Shown here piece by piece: positions 1 to 7,855 of a stretch of DNA of 64,000 bases; positions within the stretch are counted from its first letter, which is position 1; the number at the start of each line of letters is the position of its first letter. The translations under genes and the position numbers were made by a program. The stretch comes from Pseudomonas sp. KUIN-1 (GTDB taxonomy: Bacteria > Pseudomonadota > Gammaproteobacteria > Pseudomonadales > Pseudomonadaceae), in assembly GCF_009176725.1 (NCBI RefSeq), contig NZ_AP020337.1, forward strand, positions 2,790,001 through 2,854,000, written 5' to 3'. Under the pieces are notes generated by a model. That model was not told where the DNA came from and did no database searches. It saw only the letters and a list, made by a program, of their open reading frames with translations.

Positions 1-739
1 CGTAATCAAGGCCGCTCATCAGCACTCTGACTCCGCCATCCAGCATGCCCAGCAGGTTCTCCTCGGGCACCTCGACATCATCGAAAAACAGTTCGCAGGT
101 GTTGGAGCCGCGCATGCCCAGCTTGTCGAACTTGCTGCCCCGCGAGAAACCTTTCCAGTCGCGTTCGACGATAAACGCACTGATGCCATGGGCTGCCTTT
201 TCCAGGTCGGTCTTGGCGTAGATTACATAGGTGTCGGCATCCGGCCCGTTGGTGATCCAGGTCTTGCTGCCGTTGAGCACGTAGCGATCACCGCGCTTGT
301 CGGCGCGCAGTTTCATTGATACCACGTCCGAGCCTGCATTGGGTTCGCTCATGGCCAGCGCGCCAACGTGTTCGCCGCTGATCAGCTTGGGCAGGTAACG
401 GGCCTTTTGCGCCGGGCTGCCATTGCGGTTGATCTGGTTCACGCACAGATTGGAATGGGCGCCATAGGAAAGCGCCACGGATGCCGAGCCACGGCTGATT
501 TCTTCCATCGCCACGACGTGCGCCAGATAACCCAGGCCCGCGCCGCCGTACTCTTCGCTGACAGTGATCCCCAGTACGCCCATCTCACCGAACTTGCGCC
601 ACATGTCGGCGGGGAACAGGTTGTCCTTGTCGATCTGCGCGGCGCGCGGGGCAAGCTCTGCGGCGACAAAGGATTGCAGCTGGTCGCGCAGCATGTCGAT
701 GGTTTCGCCCAGGGCGAAGTTCAGGCTGGGGTAACTCAT
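1..739 (-). CDS. liuA: Isovaleryl-CoA dehydrogenase LiuA (partial, C-terminus outside window)
   Basis: Flavin-dependent acyl-CoA dehydrogenase oxidising isovaleryl-CoA to 3-methylcrotonyl-CoA in leucine/isovalerate breakdown (cytosol, electrons to ETF). The frame is open to the left window edge, so 246 N-terminal residues are visible of a family length near 385-390. It begins [17 protein letters not shown]. The middle contains the flavin-contact stretch [13 protein letters not shown] and the following WITNGPDAD, which read like IVD/LiuA rather than short-chain ACADs. The catalytic Glu lies beyond the window. Start 739 is the ATG preceded by AAGGAAAGCCCC. A LiuR-type palindrome lies about 90 bp upstream. 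In related genomes liuBCD follow liuA, which would be to the left of the window. Confidence is high for the family and good for the liuA assignment, because liuR and HMG-CoA lyase lie just upstream. Confidence 0.88.
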   Translation of the reverse strand, partial: MSYPSLNFALGETIDMLRDQLQSFVAAELAPRAAQIDKDNLFPADMWRKFGEMGVLGITVSEEYGGAGLGYLAHVVAMEEISRGSASVALSYGAHSNLCVNQINRNGSPAQKARYLPKLISGEHVGALAMSEPNAGSDVVSMKLRADKRGDRYVLNGSKTWITNGPDADTYVIYAKTDLEKAAHGISAFIVERDWKGFSRGSKFDKLGMRGSNTCELFFDDVEVPEENLLGMLDGGVRVLMSGLDY

Positions 740-828
740 GGGGCTTTCCTTTTTTGTTCTTGAGTGGCGCTTTGTTCTTGGACTACGCGTCTTTCTGGAA
801 GCGGTTATAGCGTCTTTCAGCTATGACC

Positions 829-844
829 TTTACGTTAACGTAAA
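829..844. promoter_or_regulatory. Candidate LiuR operator upstream of liuA
   Basis: TTTACGTTAACGTAAA is a perfect 16-bp palindrome about 90 bp upstream of the liuA start. It resembles the TTTACGTnnACGTAAA-type motif known for the MerR-family regulator LiuR, which is encoded at 2445-2837. MerR-type repressors and activators bind such palindromes within the promoter spacer. A related but weaker copy precedes liuR itself. Confidence 0.7.
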
Positions 845-939
845 CCTGTAGGATTGTGCTGTCAACGCCCATGCCGAAGCGGACCGGGAGTGATCAGGCT
901 GTATTTTTCAGTCACGAGAGAAGAGGGCGGAACGCCGGA

Positions 940-1320
940 AAGCACGAAGGGGAGCCTGGGCTCCCCTTCAAGGTGTGTTGCTATGCTCTTTTTTGTTGTT
1001 CGGGAGGCATGTTATTGTTTTTGGCGACCTGACCCTTCACATCTTTTTTGAGCGATCCGCAGGCGGGATCAAGAGCAAACGTATTTTTTTGAGCGCTGAT
1101 GACACTTTCATCGTAGTGATCCAACCAGTTCGGCAGCTGCCTCGGGGCAGTTTTGTTGTTCTCTGTCTGGCTGCGAACGACTTGCGAGGCAAGTGGTTCA
1201 GAAAAGCTATCCACTCCAAAAAAATCTGTTAGCTACGTCTCTGTCCGTGTTGTTCTTGTTATGTCAGAGCCGGTACGTGTTGTTTTTATTGGGGTGCTGC
1301 GTGTTTTTATTTTTGTTGTA
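940..1320 (-). ncRNA. crcX: CrcZ-family small RNA (CrcX/CrcY type), Hfq-titrating
   Basis: No protein explains this interval. Read on the minus strand it carries repeated A-rich AAnAAnAA-type motifs of the kind bound by Hfq/Crc. Examples are ACAACAAAAATAAAAAC at the 5' end, AATAAAAACAACA, ATAACAAGAACAACA, AGAACAACAAAAC, CAAAAACAATAAC and GAACAACAAAAAAGAG near the 3' end. The 5' end (about 1320) is inferred from a sigma-54 promoter at 1329-1346. The 3' end is inferred from the hairpin at 946-969. The resulting length, about 375-380 nt, matches the CrcZ class (about 400 nt). CrcZ/X/Y RNAs are driven by CbrAB and RpoN and relieve Hfq/Crc translational repression when poor carbon sources are used. 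In P. putida I recall crcY lying beside the HMG-CoA lyase gene mvaB, which matches this locus. The name crcX is provisional. A covariance-model search was not possible. Confidence 0.8.
946..969 (-). terminator. Hairpin ending the CrcZ-family sRNA
   Basis: GAAGGGGAGCC and GGCTCCCCTTC form a perfect 11-bp inverted repeat with a 2-nt spacer. On the minus strand it follows the last A-rich Hfq motif. The downstream T-tract is poor (CGTGCTTTCC), so termination efficiency is uncertain, but it is the only strong stem at the expected RNA 3' end. Confidence 0.6.
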
Positions 1321-1328
1321 CAAAGGAT

Positions 1329-1346
1329 GTAGCAGGACCCGTGCCA
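1329..1346 (-). promoter_or_regulatory. Sigma-54 promoter of the CrcZ-family sRNA
   Basis: On the minus strand TGGCACGGGTCCTGCT matches the RpoN consensus TGGCACG-N4-TTGCW with one mismatch. The spacing is exact: GG at 1345-1344, ten bases, GC at 1333-1332. The predicted start is near 1320, immediately before the first A-rich motif. CrcZ-class RNAs are known to be RpoN-dependent. Confidence 0.8.
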
Positions 1347-1429
1347 GGTTTTCAAAACCCCTGTAATACCGGGGGATCAGCTTGTTTTTCCGGCATCGGA
1401 CCGTTTGATTCTGCGGCCGAGTGTTTCCG

Positions 1430-1511
1430 TGTTACCCGTTTGTTTCTGCTCGACGCGGGGCACAGTAACACTCTGTGGCAAGTTGTCGCACCCTGTTACC
1501 GACAGGTGACA
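1430..1511. promoter_or_regulatory. TGTTAC/GTAACA half-sites, candidate CbrB upstream activation region
   Basis: TGTTAC occurs at 1430-1435 and 1494-1499, GTAACA at 1465-1470, and a near match GTGACA at 1506-1511. They lie 85-180 bp upstream of the predicted sRNA start, the usual distance for a sigma-54 enhancer. TGTTAC/GTAACA half-sites have been reported for CbrB at crcZ-type promoters. The spacing here does not follow a simple single spacer, so which halves pair is unclear. Part of the cluster abuts the 3' end of liuE. Confidence 0.5.
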
Positions 1512-1514
1512 GTG

Positions 1515-2414
1515 CTACTCAGACAGTCTGGCTTTGGCCACGCGGGAGCCATTGCTACGTTGCAGTACGTCGCAGATGCGCTGGCCCGCCGCAATGACCT
1601 GGTCCAGATCGACGCCTGTTTCGATACCCAGCCCCTGCAACATGTACAGCACGTCCTCGGAGGCAACATTGCCGCTGGCACCCTTGGCGTAGGGGCAGCC
1701 GCCGAGGCCGGCCACGGAGCTGTCGAAGACCTGGATGCCTTCCTCCAGGCTTGCGTAGATGTTTACCAGCGCCTGGCCATAGGTGTCGTGGAAGTGGCCG
1801 GCCAGCTTGCCGCGCGGTATCTGCGCAGCCACGGCGTTGAACAAGGCCCGTGTGGCGCCCGGCGTGCCGGTTCCGATGGTGTCGCCCAGGGAAATTTCAT
1901 AGCAGCCCATCGCGTGCAGTTGGTTGGCGACCGTCGCGACCTGTTCGGGCGAAACGCTGCCTTCATAAGGGCAGCCCAATACGCACGACACATACCCTCG
2001 AACCCGCACGCCATGCATCCGTGCCGCTTCCATGACCGGCGCGAAGCGCTCCAGGCTTTCGCTGATCGAGCAGTTGAGGTTGCGCTGCGAGAACCCTTCG
2101 GTCGCCGCCGCGAACACCGCGACTTCTCTGACCCCGGCAGCCAATGCGTCTTCGAAGCCGCGTAGATTCGGCGCCAGAGCCGAATAGATAACGCCTTCAC
2201 GGCGCTGGATCCGCTCGAACACCTGAGCCGAGCCCGCCATCTGCGGGACCCATTTGGCCGAGACAAAGCTGCCGACCTCGATATGGCCCAGCCCGGCTGC
2301 CGTCAGGTCATCCACCAGGCGCACCTTGTCGTCGACACTGATGGGTTGCGCTTCATTCTGCAGACCGTCACGCGGGCCGACTTCAACGAGATTCACCTTT
2401 TGCGGGAGGGACAT
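1515..2414 (-). CDS. liuE: Hydroxymethylglutaryl-CoA lyase
   Basis: Cleaves 3-hydroxy-3-methylglutaryl-CoA to acetoacetate and acetyl-CoA, the last step of leucine degradation. The 299 residues are full length for the family. The DRE-TIM barrel opens with VEVGPRDGLQNE (metal and substrate site). GHFHDTYGQ supplies metal-binding histidines, and GLGGCPYAKGASGN is the signature loop with the catalytic Cys. The start ATG at 2414 follows AAAGGCGCCGCC. It lies 30 bp downstream of liuR on the same strand, suggesting co-transcription. In P. aeruginosa the cluster runs liuRABCDE. Here the lyase directly follows liuR and the CrcZ-type sRNA separates it from liuA. It is also called mvaB in other pseudomonads. 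Confidence 0.93.
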   Translation of the reverse strand: MSLPQKVNLVEVGPRDGLQNEAQPISVDDKVRLVDDLTAAGLGHIEVGSFVSAKWVPQMAGSAQVFERIQRREGVIYSALAPNLRGFEDALAAGVREVAVFAAATEGFSQRNLNCSISESLERFAPVMEAARMHGVRVRGYVSCVLGCPYEGSVSPEQVATVANQLHAMGCYEISLGDTIGTGTPGATRALFNAVAAQIPRGKLAGHFHDTYGQALVNIYASLEEGIQVFDSSVAGLGGCPYAKGASGNVASEDVLYMLQGLGIETGVDLDQVIAAGQRICDVLQRSNGSRVAKARLSE

Positions 2415-2444
2415 GGCGGCGCCTTTGTAGTCAGTGCGAAGGGG

Positions 2445-2837
2445 TCAGAGTGGGGCGGCAGCGGTTTTATCGAGTGCGGCTCGGCAGCGCTCTTCGGCGG
2501 TGTCCAGTTCCAGTTGCATCTGCTGGATGTCCAGCAACTGCTGCTCCAGCTGATCACGGCGTTCGGCGATCTTGCCCAGCATGGTCTGCAACTGCTTCTG
2601 ATTGCCACCGGCAGGGTCGTACAACGAGATCAGTTCCTTGCACTCGGCCAGGGAAAAACCTATGCGCTTGCCTCGCAGGATCAGTTTCAGAGTGACTTTG
2701 TCACGGGCCGTATAGATACGTTCCAGGCCCTTGCGTTCAGGGCTGAGCATGCCTTGCTCTTCGTAAAAGCGTATGGCGCGGGTGGTGATGTCCAGCTCGC
2801 GGGCGAGCTCGGAAATGCTGTAGGTGTGACTGCTCAT
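2445..2837 (-). CDS. liuR: MerR-family regulator LiuR
   Basis: Transcription factor of the liu leucine/isovalerate catabolic genes. A MerR winged helix-turn-helix begins near residue 4 (YSISELARELDITTRAIRFYEEQG). It is followed by the basic wing region (ERIYTARDKVTLKLILRGKRIGFSL) and a C-terminal coiled coil rich in Q/E (about residues 75-115). I chose the ATG at 2837 (MSSHTYSISEL), giving 130 residues. The upstream ATG at 2867 would add ten residues with no family support. No Cys pair of metal-sensing MerR proteins is seen, which fits an acyl-CoA-type effector. A LiuR-like palindrome 44 bp upstream suggests autoregulation. Confidence 0.85.
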   Translation of the reverse strand: MSSHTYSISELARELDITTRAIRFYEEQGMLSPERKGLERIYTARDKVTLKLILRGKRIGFSLAECKELISLYDPAGGNQKQLQTMLGKIAERRDQLEQQLLDIQQMQLELDTAEERCRAALDKTAAAPL

Positions 2838-2880
2838 GGCATGACTCGGCGAGGTATACAACCGCAAAGCTAAGGGCTGC

Positions 2881-2896
2881 TTTACGTATGCGTCAA
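2881..2896. promoter_or_regulatory. Second candidate LiuR operator (autoregulatory)
   Basis: TTTACGTATGCGTCAA is an imperfect palindrome closely resembling the liuA-upstream site at 829-844. It lies 44 bp upstream of the liuR start, where it could control liuR-liuE. Confidence 0.55.
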
Positions 2897-2993
2897 GCTG
2901 CAGTGGCGATGCCAGAGCTTGAGCGGTCGCACCTTGCTACCTAGAAACGACATTAAGTTATGTTATTTAAACTTTCATAATCAATAACTTAAG

Positions 2994-3932
2994 TTAAATA
3001 TTTAATGCCTTTTCGAGGTTGTGTTCCTGCGCCACCACCCGCTGTGAAAGTTCGATGATCTGCTCGCGCATCCAGCGATTGGCCGGATCCTGGTCGGTGC
3101 TTTCATGCCAGTACAGGTGGGTCTCGACCGAGGGAACGTCGCTGACTGGCAGGTAGACATAGTGCAAGTCGTTACGTCGGGCGAAGCGCTCGGGCACGGT
3201 CATGACCATGTCGGTCTGCTGCAGCACCTGGGTTGCCATCATGTAGTGCTGCGAGCGCAACGCTATCCTGCGCTGGATGCCCATCTTGCCGAGCGCCAGA
3301 TCCACATGGCCCAACCCGCTGCGGCGGCTGGAGATATGGATATGAGACTGGCTCAGGTAATCGTCGAGGGTCAGCGTGGCCTTGTTTGCCAATGGATGCC
3401 CCTTGCGCATGCCACACACATAGCGGTCCTCCATCAGCTTCACATGGCGCACCTGCGGGTCAGTGTTGAGCGGCGCGTCCACAGCGAAGTCGAGGCGTCC
3501 GGCGGCCAGTTCCTTGGTGGTTTCCCGGCGCTTGGAAAGAAAGCTTTCGATGGTCACCGCAGGCGCCAGGCGTCGCAGTCGCTGGAACAGCGCTGGCAGG
3601 ATCACTGCCTCGGTCAGGTCGGTCATGCTGATGCGGTAATTCTTGTTGGCCTGCAACGGGTTGAAGATGCGACTTTCCTGCACCGATACCCTGAGCAACG
3701 AAAGGGCGTTGCGCACCGGGCCGATGATGTTCTGCGCCATCGGTGTCGGCACCATGCCTTGTGCCGTGCGCACGAACAGCGGGTCGTTGAAGGTCTCGCG
3801 CAGCCGCGCCAGTGCGTTGGAGACTGCAGGCTGGGTAATGCCGACAATCTGTCCGGCGCGGGTCAGGTTGGCTTCGGTGTAGATGGCGTCGAAGACAATG
3901 AAAAGGTTGAGATCGACCTTGTTCAGGTTCAT
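2994..3932 (-). CDS. LysR-family transcriptional regulator
   Basis: DNA-binding regulator of 312 residues, the normal LysR length. The N-terminal winged HTH is clear: NLFIVFDAIYTEANLTRAG followed by ITQPAVSNALARLRE (about residues 9-45). The rest is a two-lobed effector domain of the NodD/PnbR-like subgroup, judged by overall pattern only. It is divergent from an acyl-CoA dehydrogenase gene 186 bp away, the classic arrangement in which the LysR protein controls its neighbour. The inducer is unknown; a fatty or aromatic acyl compound is an inference from the target. The palindrome TAACTTAAGTTA (2985-2996) overlaps its stop codon in an A+T-rich patch. Confidence 0.88.
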   Translation of the reverse strand: MNLNKVDLNLFIVFDAIYTEANLTRAGQIVGITQPAVSNALARLRETFNDPLFVRTAQGMVPTPMAQNIIGPVRNALSLLRVSVQESRIFNPLQANKNYRISMTDLTEAVILPALFQRLRRLAPAVTIESFLSKRRETTKELAAGRLDFAVDAPLNTDPQVRHVKLMEDRYVCGMRKGHPLANKATLTLDDYLSQSHIHISSRRSGLGHVDLALGKMGIQRRIALRSQHYMMATQVLQQTDMVMTVPERFARRNDLHYVYLPVSDVPSVETHLYWHESTDQDPANRWMREQIIELSQRVVAQEHNLEKALNI

Positions 3933-4117
3933 TGATGGGGCGCCTCGTGCCGTTATTGTGATTGATTGTTTAGAGGGGTGGTAATGCCGCGATGGTGACG
4001 GATCATATATCGGTTATGAATGTTTATACACGCTGGGAATAGATTAGATAAATGTGCAGCGTTTCTCTAGCATCGTGTTCATGACTTCGACAACCTGATC
4101 GACACGGTGGCGACCCC

Positions 4118-5347
4118 ATGGATTTTGCGTATTCCCCGAAGGTGCAGGCCCTGCGTGAACGCGTCACGGCGTTCATGGATGCCTACGTCTATCCGGCCGA
4201 GCCGGTTTTCGAGCGGCAAGTGGCCGAAGGGGATCGCTGGCAGCCCACGGCAATCATGGAAGAGCTCAAGGCCCGGGCCAGATCGGAAGGATTGTGGAAT
4301 CTGTTCCTGCCCGACTCCGGACTGGGCGCCGGCCTGAGCAATCTGGAATATGCGCCGCTGGCGGAAATCATGGGCCGCTCAATGCTCGGTCCCGAGCCCT
4401 TCAACTGCTCGGCACCCGACACCGGCAACATGGAGGTACTGGTCCGCTATGCCAGCGAGGAACAGAAAGCCCGCTGGCTCGAGCCGCTGCTGCGCGGTGA
4501 GATTCGCTCTGCCTTTGCCATGACCGAGCCCGACGTGGCCTCATCGGACGCCACCAATATGGCCGCGCGCGCTGAGCGTGACGGTGGCCAGTGGGTCATC
4601 AACGGTCGCAAGTGGTGGACCTCTGGTGCCTGCGACCCGCGCTGCAAAATCCTGATATTCATGGGCCTGAGCAATCCTGAAGGGCCGCGCCATCAGCAGC
4701 ATTCGATGATTCTGGTGCCGGTCGATACGCCCGGCGTGAAGATCGTGCGGCCACTGCCGGTGTTTGGTTATGACGATGCGCCCCATGGCCATGCCGAAGT
4801 GTTGTTCGAAAACGTCAGGGTTCCGTTCGAGAACGTCCTGCTCGGCGAGGGGCGTGGGTTTGAAATCGCTCAGGGGCGGCTCGGACCAGGGCGGATTCAC
4901 CACTGCATGCGCTCGATCGGCATGGCGGAGCGGGCGCTGGAGCTGATGTGCAGGCGTTCCATTGACCGCGTAGCATTCGGCAAGCCGTTGGCCAGGCTGG
5001 GCGGCAACATCGACCTGATCGCCGACTCGCGCATGGAAATCGACATGGCACGCCTGCTGACCCTGAAAGCGGCCTACATGATGGATACCGTCGGCAACAA
5101 GGTCGCCAGAAGCGAAATCGCACAGATCAAGGTGGTCGCGCCCAACGTGGCGCTGAAGGTCATTGATCGGGCGATCCAGATGCACGGCGCCGCCGGGATT
5201 TCCAGTGATTTCCCGCTGGCCTACATGTACGCGATGCAGCGTACGTTGCGTCTGGCTGACGGCCCGGATGAAGTGCATCGCGCTGCCGTCGGCAAATATG
5301 AACTGGGCAAATATATGCCGGCAGACTCAATGCGCAGCAGGTCCTAG
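4118..5347 (+). CDS. Acyl-CoA dehydrogenase
   Basis: FAD-dependent acyl-CoA dehydrogenase of 409 residues, slightly longer than LiuA and close to the ACAD10/11-like or long-chain FadE-like bacterial groups. Visible blocks are [18 protein letters not shown] (flavin/substrate loop, about residues 130-147), [11 protein letters not shown] in place of the usual W-I-T-N-G, and [35 protein letters not shown] and [15 protein letters not shown] near the C-terminus. The start ATG at 4118 gives [16 protein letters not shown], which aligns with the family N-terminus. It sits alone, divergent from the LysR gene, and converges on the PstS-like/OmpA gene 11 bp downstream. The substrate cannot be read from sequence. 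Confidence 0.9.
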   Translation: MDFAYSPKVQALRERVTAFMDAYVYPAEPVFERQVAEGDRWQPTAIMEELKARARSEGLWNLFLPDSGLGAGLSNLEYAPLAEIMGRSMLGPEPFNCSAPDTGNMEVLVRYASEEQKARWLEPLLRGEIRSAFAMTEPDVASSDATNMAARAERDGGQWVINGRKWWTSGACDPRCKILIFMGLSNPEGPRHQQHSMILVPVDTPGVKIVRPLPVFGYDDAPHGHAEVLFENVRVPFENVLLGEGRGFEIAQGRLGPGRIHHCMRSIGMAERALELMCRRSIDRVAFGKPLARLGGNIDLIADSRMEIDMARLLTLKAAYMMDTVGNKVARSEIAQIKVVAPNVALKVIDRAIQMHGAAGISSDFPLAYMYAMQRTLRLADGPDEVHRAAVGKYELGKYMPADSMRSRS

Positions 5348-5358
5348 CTGCCGGTCGA

Positions 5359-6714
5359 TCACTGCACCCAGACTTCAACTCGACGGTTCTTGATCCGGCC
5401 GTCGTCGATTTCATTGGTGGCCACCGGCATTTCGTCACCCAGACCAACGATATCGCGGAACGTCACGCCTCTTTTCAGCAGTTCCCGGCGCACGGCCATG
5501 GCACGCAGCCTGGAGAGCAGGGCGGCCCGCTCCGGGTCGCTCTTGGCGTCGCCGAAGCCTACCAGCGTCACATGCCGGTCCAGTTTGTCGCTGGATTTCA
5601 GGTAATCCGCAACCCGCTTGAGGTCCTGCTGCGCCTTGTTGTCCAGGCGCGCGCTGCCCTGAGCAAAGCGGAAATTGACTGACAGGCGTTCGGCCTTGCG
5701 TGCCAGCGCCTGGTAATCGGCGGGCATCTGCGCGGTAGGCTGCACCTTGAGGACCTGTACGGTCTGCGCGACAAAACCGCTTTGCGCGACGATGGCCTGG
5801 CCCTCGGCACTTTGCGCGAAACGAACCAGCGCCTGCGCCCAGCGCTGAGGAGTTGACGTGGGCACGTAAAAATACAGTCGGCGCGACAACGGGTAGTCCT
5901 CGGTGGCAATCAGGCTGATCGTCGGCAGCATGGGCCTGGAATCGCCATCGGCTATGGCCACCGCCTTGGCGCGGCGTACGGAAGGCAGGCCGATGAAGCC
6001 GATACCATTGATGTCCTTGCTGACTTCGTCGGAGAGCTGCTCGCTGGACTCGAAGCGCGCCGCGCTGCCGAGCAGGGTCTTGCCGTACTTGGTCAGTACC
6101 AGGTCCTTGAACGTCTCGTAGGTGCCGGACTTTTCATCGCGAACATAGAGATGGATAGCGCCTGGATTGCCGCCGACCTCACTCCAGTTTTTGACTTCGC
6201 CACTGAAAATGCGCGCCAGTTGAAGGGTATCCAGTTGTCTCAGCGGATTGCCGGGATGCAGAATCACTGCAACGCCGTCGATGGCAATGGTTTGCTCGCT
6301 GGCTGCACTTTTCAGATCCCCCAGACTGGCCAGATCTTTGGCCTCCTGATCCTTGATCGGTCGAGAAGAGGCCGCGATATCTGCGTTACCTGCTTTCAGC
6401 GCGGTAAAACCTGTGCCTGAGCCATGCGCGGCGATTTCGACCCTGACGGGTTGCCCGGCGGCTGTGGTTCCAACGACGCGTTGTTCATTGAGGGTGTTGC
6501 CGGGGAGGGTCTGTACCGATTGCAGACCTTGCTGGCGCATCAATCCTTCGACCAGCGCAGGTCCTAGTTGAGCGTTGATGGTGTTGGAGCCTTGAATGCG
6601 CAAGGCCGGTATATCGCCAGCAGGCAACGGCAGTGCGGCTTGCGCGAAAGCGGGCAGGGTAGCGCTCGACAGGGTGAGCGCCGTAAGCAAAGCGCGCAGC
6701 ATCGGCGTCACCAT
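5359..6714 (-). CDS. PstS-like periplasmic binding domain fused to OmpA C-terminal domain
   Basis: Envelope protein of 451 residues with signal peptide MLRALLTALTLSSATLPAFA. Residues about 35-320 are a phosphate-binding-protein-like domain: LRIQGSNTINAQLGPAL at the ligand-loop position, GSGTGFTALKAGNADIAASSR, IAIDGVAVILHPGNPL, RDEKSGTYETF. Residues about 340-451 are an OmpA/MotB peptidoglycan-binding domain (VNFRFAQGSARLDNKAQQDL, VTLVGFGDAKSD, LLSRLRAMAVRRELLKRG, IKNRRVEVWV). The fusion would anchor a PBP-fold sensor to the cell wall. There are no pst transport genes nearby, so it is probably not a transporter component. The first ATG (6714) lacks a strong ribosome-binding site; an ATG four codons later (6702) is an alternative. 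Confidence 0.87.
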   Translation of the reverse strand: MVTPMLRALLTALTLSSATLPAFAQAALPLPAGDIPALRIQGSNTINAQLGPALVEGLMRQQGLQSVQTLPGNTLNEQRVVGTTAAGQPVRVEIAAHGSGTGFTALKAGNADIAASSRPIKDQEAKDLASLGDLKSAASEQTIAIDGVAVILHPGNPLRQLDTLQLARIFSGEVKNWSEVGGNPGAIHLYVRDEKSGTYETFKDLVLTKYGKTLLGSAARFESSEQLSDEVSKDINGIGFIGLPSVRRAKAVAIADGDSRPMLPTISLIATEDYPLSRRLYFYVPTSTPQRWAQALVRFAQSAEGQAIVAQSGFVAQTVQVLKVQPTAQMPADYQALARKAERLSVNFRFAQGSARLDNKAQQDLKRVADYLKSSDKLDRHVTLVGFGDAKSDPERAALLSRLRAMAVRRELLKRGVTFRDIVGLGDEMPVATNEIDDGRIKNRRVEVWVQ

Positions 6715-6850
6715 GAATCACGGGAGGGTGCCGGGAGAATAAGTCAGAGAGATTGCCGGAATATGACAATTTCAGGGGCTGTAAGTGTTTCAGCGCGACC
6801 CGAGCCTTATTAAGGAGGGATCGCGCGGGAGGGGCACAGGAGGGGATCAG

Positions 6851-7663
6851 TCAGCTGAGTTCAAGCCAGATCGGTGCGTGGTCGGACGGTTTTTCCATGG
6901 CGCGCAAGTCGTAATCCACACCGGCTTCCTTGATGCGTGGCTGCAAGCCGGTAGAGGTCATGATCAGATCGATGCGCAGGCCGCGCTTGGGCTCGTCTTC
7001 AAAGCCACGGCTACGATAGTCGAACCAGCTGAAGCGGTCGACGACCTCCGGGTACAGGTGACGAAAGCTGTCCACCAGGCCCCAGTTCTTCAGGCGCTCC
7101 ATCCACTCCCGCTCTTCAGGCAGAAAGCTGCACTTGCCGGTTTTCAGCCAGCGTTTGGCGTTGTCGGCGCCGATGCCGATATCGCAGTCCTGCGGAGAAA
7201 TATTCACATCGCCCATGACGATCAGCGGCTGATCGTTGCGAAAGTGGCCCTCGAGCAGCGTTTGCAGGTTCTCGTAAAAGCGCTGTTTGGCGGGGAATTT
7301 GGTTGGGTGATCACGGCTTTCGCCCTGTGGAAAGTAGCCATTCATGATGGTTACCGGCTGGCCGTTGCGGTCGGCGTAAGTACCCCAGATGAAACGCTTC
7401 TGGGATTCCTCGTCGTCCCCCTCGAAACCCTTGTGCAGGGCCAGCGGCGCATTACGAGACAGCAAAGCGACACCGTAATGGCCTTTCTGGCCGTGGAAGT
7501 GCACGTGATAGCCCAGCGCTTCGACTTCCGCCTGGGGAAATTGCTCGTCCGAAACCTTGGTTTCCTGAAGACCGATCACGTCAGGCTGATGTTTGTCGAT
7601 CAGCGCCGCCAACTGATGCGGTCGAGCGCGCAGACCATTGATGTTGAACGAGATGATTTTCAT
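6851..7663 (-). CDS. xthA: Exodeoxyribonuclease III
   Basis: AP endonuclease/3'-5' exonuclease of base-excision repair, Mg-dependent, cytosolic. The 270 residues match E. coli XthA (268). It starts [18 protein letters not shown] (Asn of the active site). LQETK holds the metal-binding Glu, [13 protein letters not shown] the catalytic Asp/Asn pair, and [10 protein letters not shown] the C-terminal Asp-His. I chose ATG 7663, because the upstream extension to 7738 has no family similarity. It is divergent from the GNAT gene. A bulged hairpin around 6792-6829 lies downstream and may help end transcription, though no T-tract follows. Confidence 0.95.
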   Translation of the reverse strand: MKIISFNINGLRARPHQLAALIDKHQPDVIGLQETKVSDEQFPQAEVEALGYHVHFHGQKGHYGVALLSRNAPLALHKGFEGDDEESQKRFIWGTYADRNGQPVTIMNGYFPQGESRDHPTKFPAKQRFYENLQTLLEGHFRNDQPLIVMGDVNISPQDCDIGIGADNAKRWLKTGKCSFLPEEREWMERLKNWGLVDSFRHLYPEVVDRFSWFDYRSRGFEDEPKRGLRIDLIMTSTGLQPRIKEAGVDYDLRAMEKPSDHAPIWLELS

Positions 7664-7855
7664 AAAACAGCGGTCCTGAGCAAAAACAAACAACGATGCT
7701 AGCCGACCTGTGGTTTCAGGACCAGTGCCGCGTCGCAAGCGCAGGCCGAGGCGTGTCTGGATAATTCGTTGGAACTGTTATCAATGGCCATCACTCGAAA
7801 GCCTGCTTGCCAAAACCGCTGCGCCAGACGCAGTTCCGTTAACACGAGGCCCTTT

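Noticed and set aside
854..1232. Several short ORFs on both strands over the sRNA region
   Set aside because: No ribosome-binding sites, no similarity recognised, and the sequence is explained by the A-rich Hfq motifs of a CrcZ-family RNA.
1341..2165. A 274-codon plus-strand frame opposite HMG-CoA lyase
   Set aside because: It is antisense to a full-length lyase with all catalytic motifs, and is a product of high-GC codon structure.
6792..6829. Bulged hairpin downstream of xthA, considered as a terminator
   Set aside because: The stem contains mismatches and no T-tract follows on the minus strand, so I do not list it as a feature.
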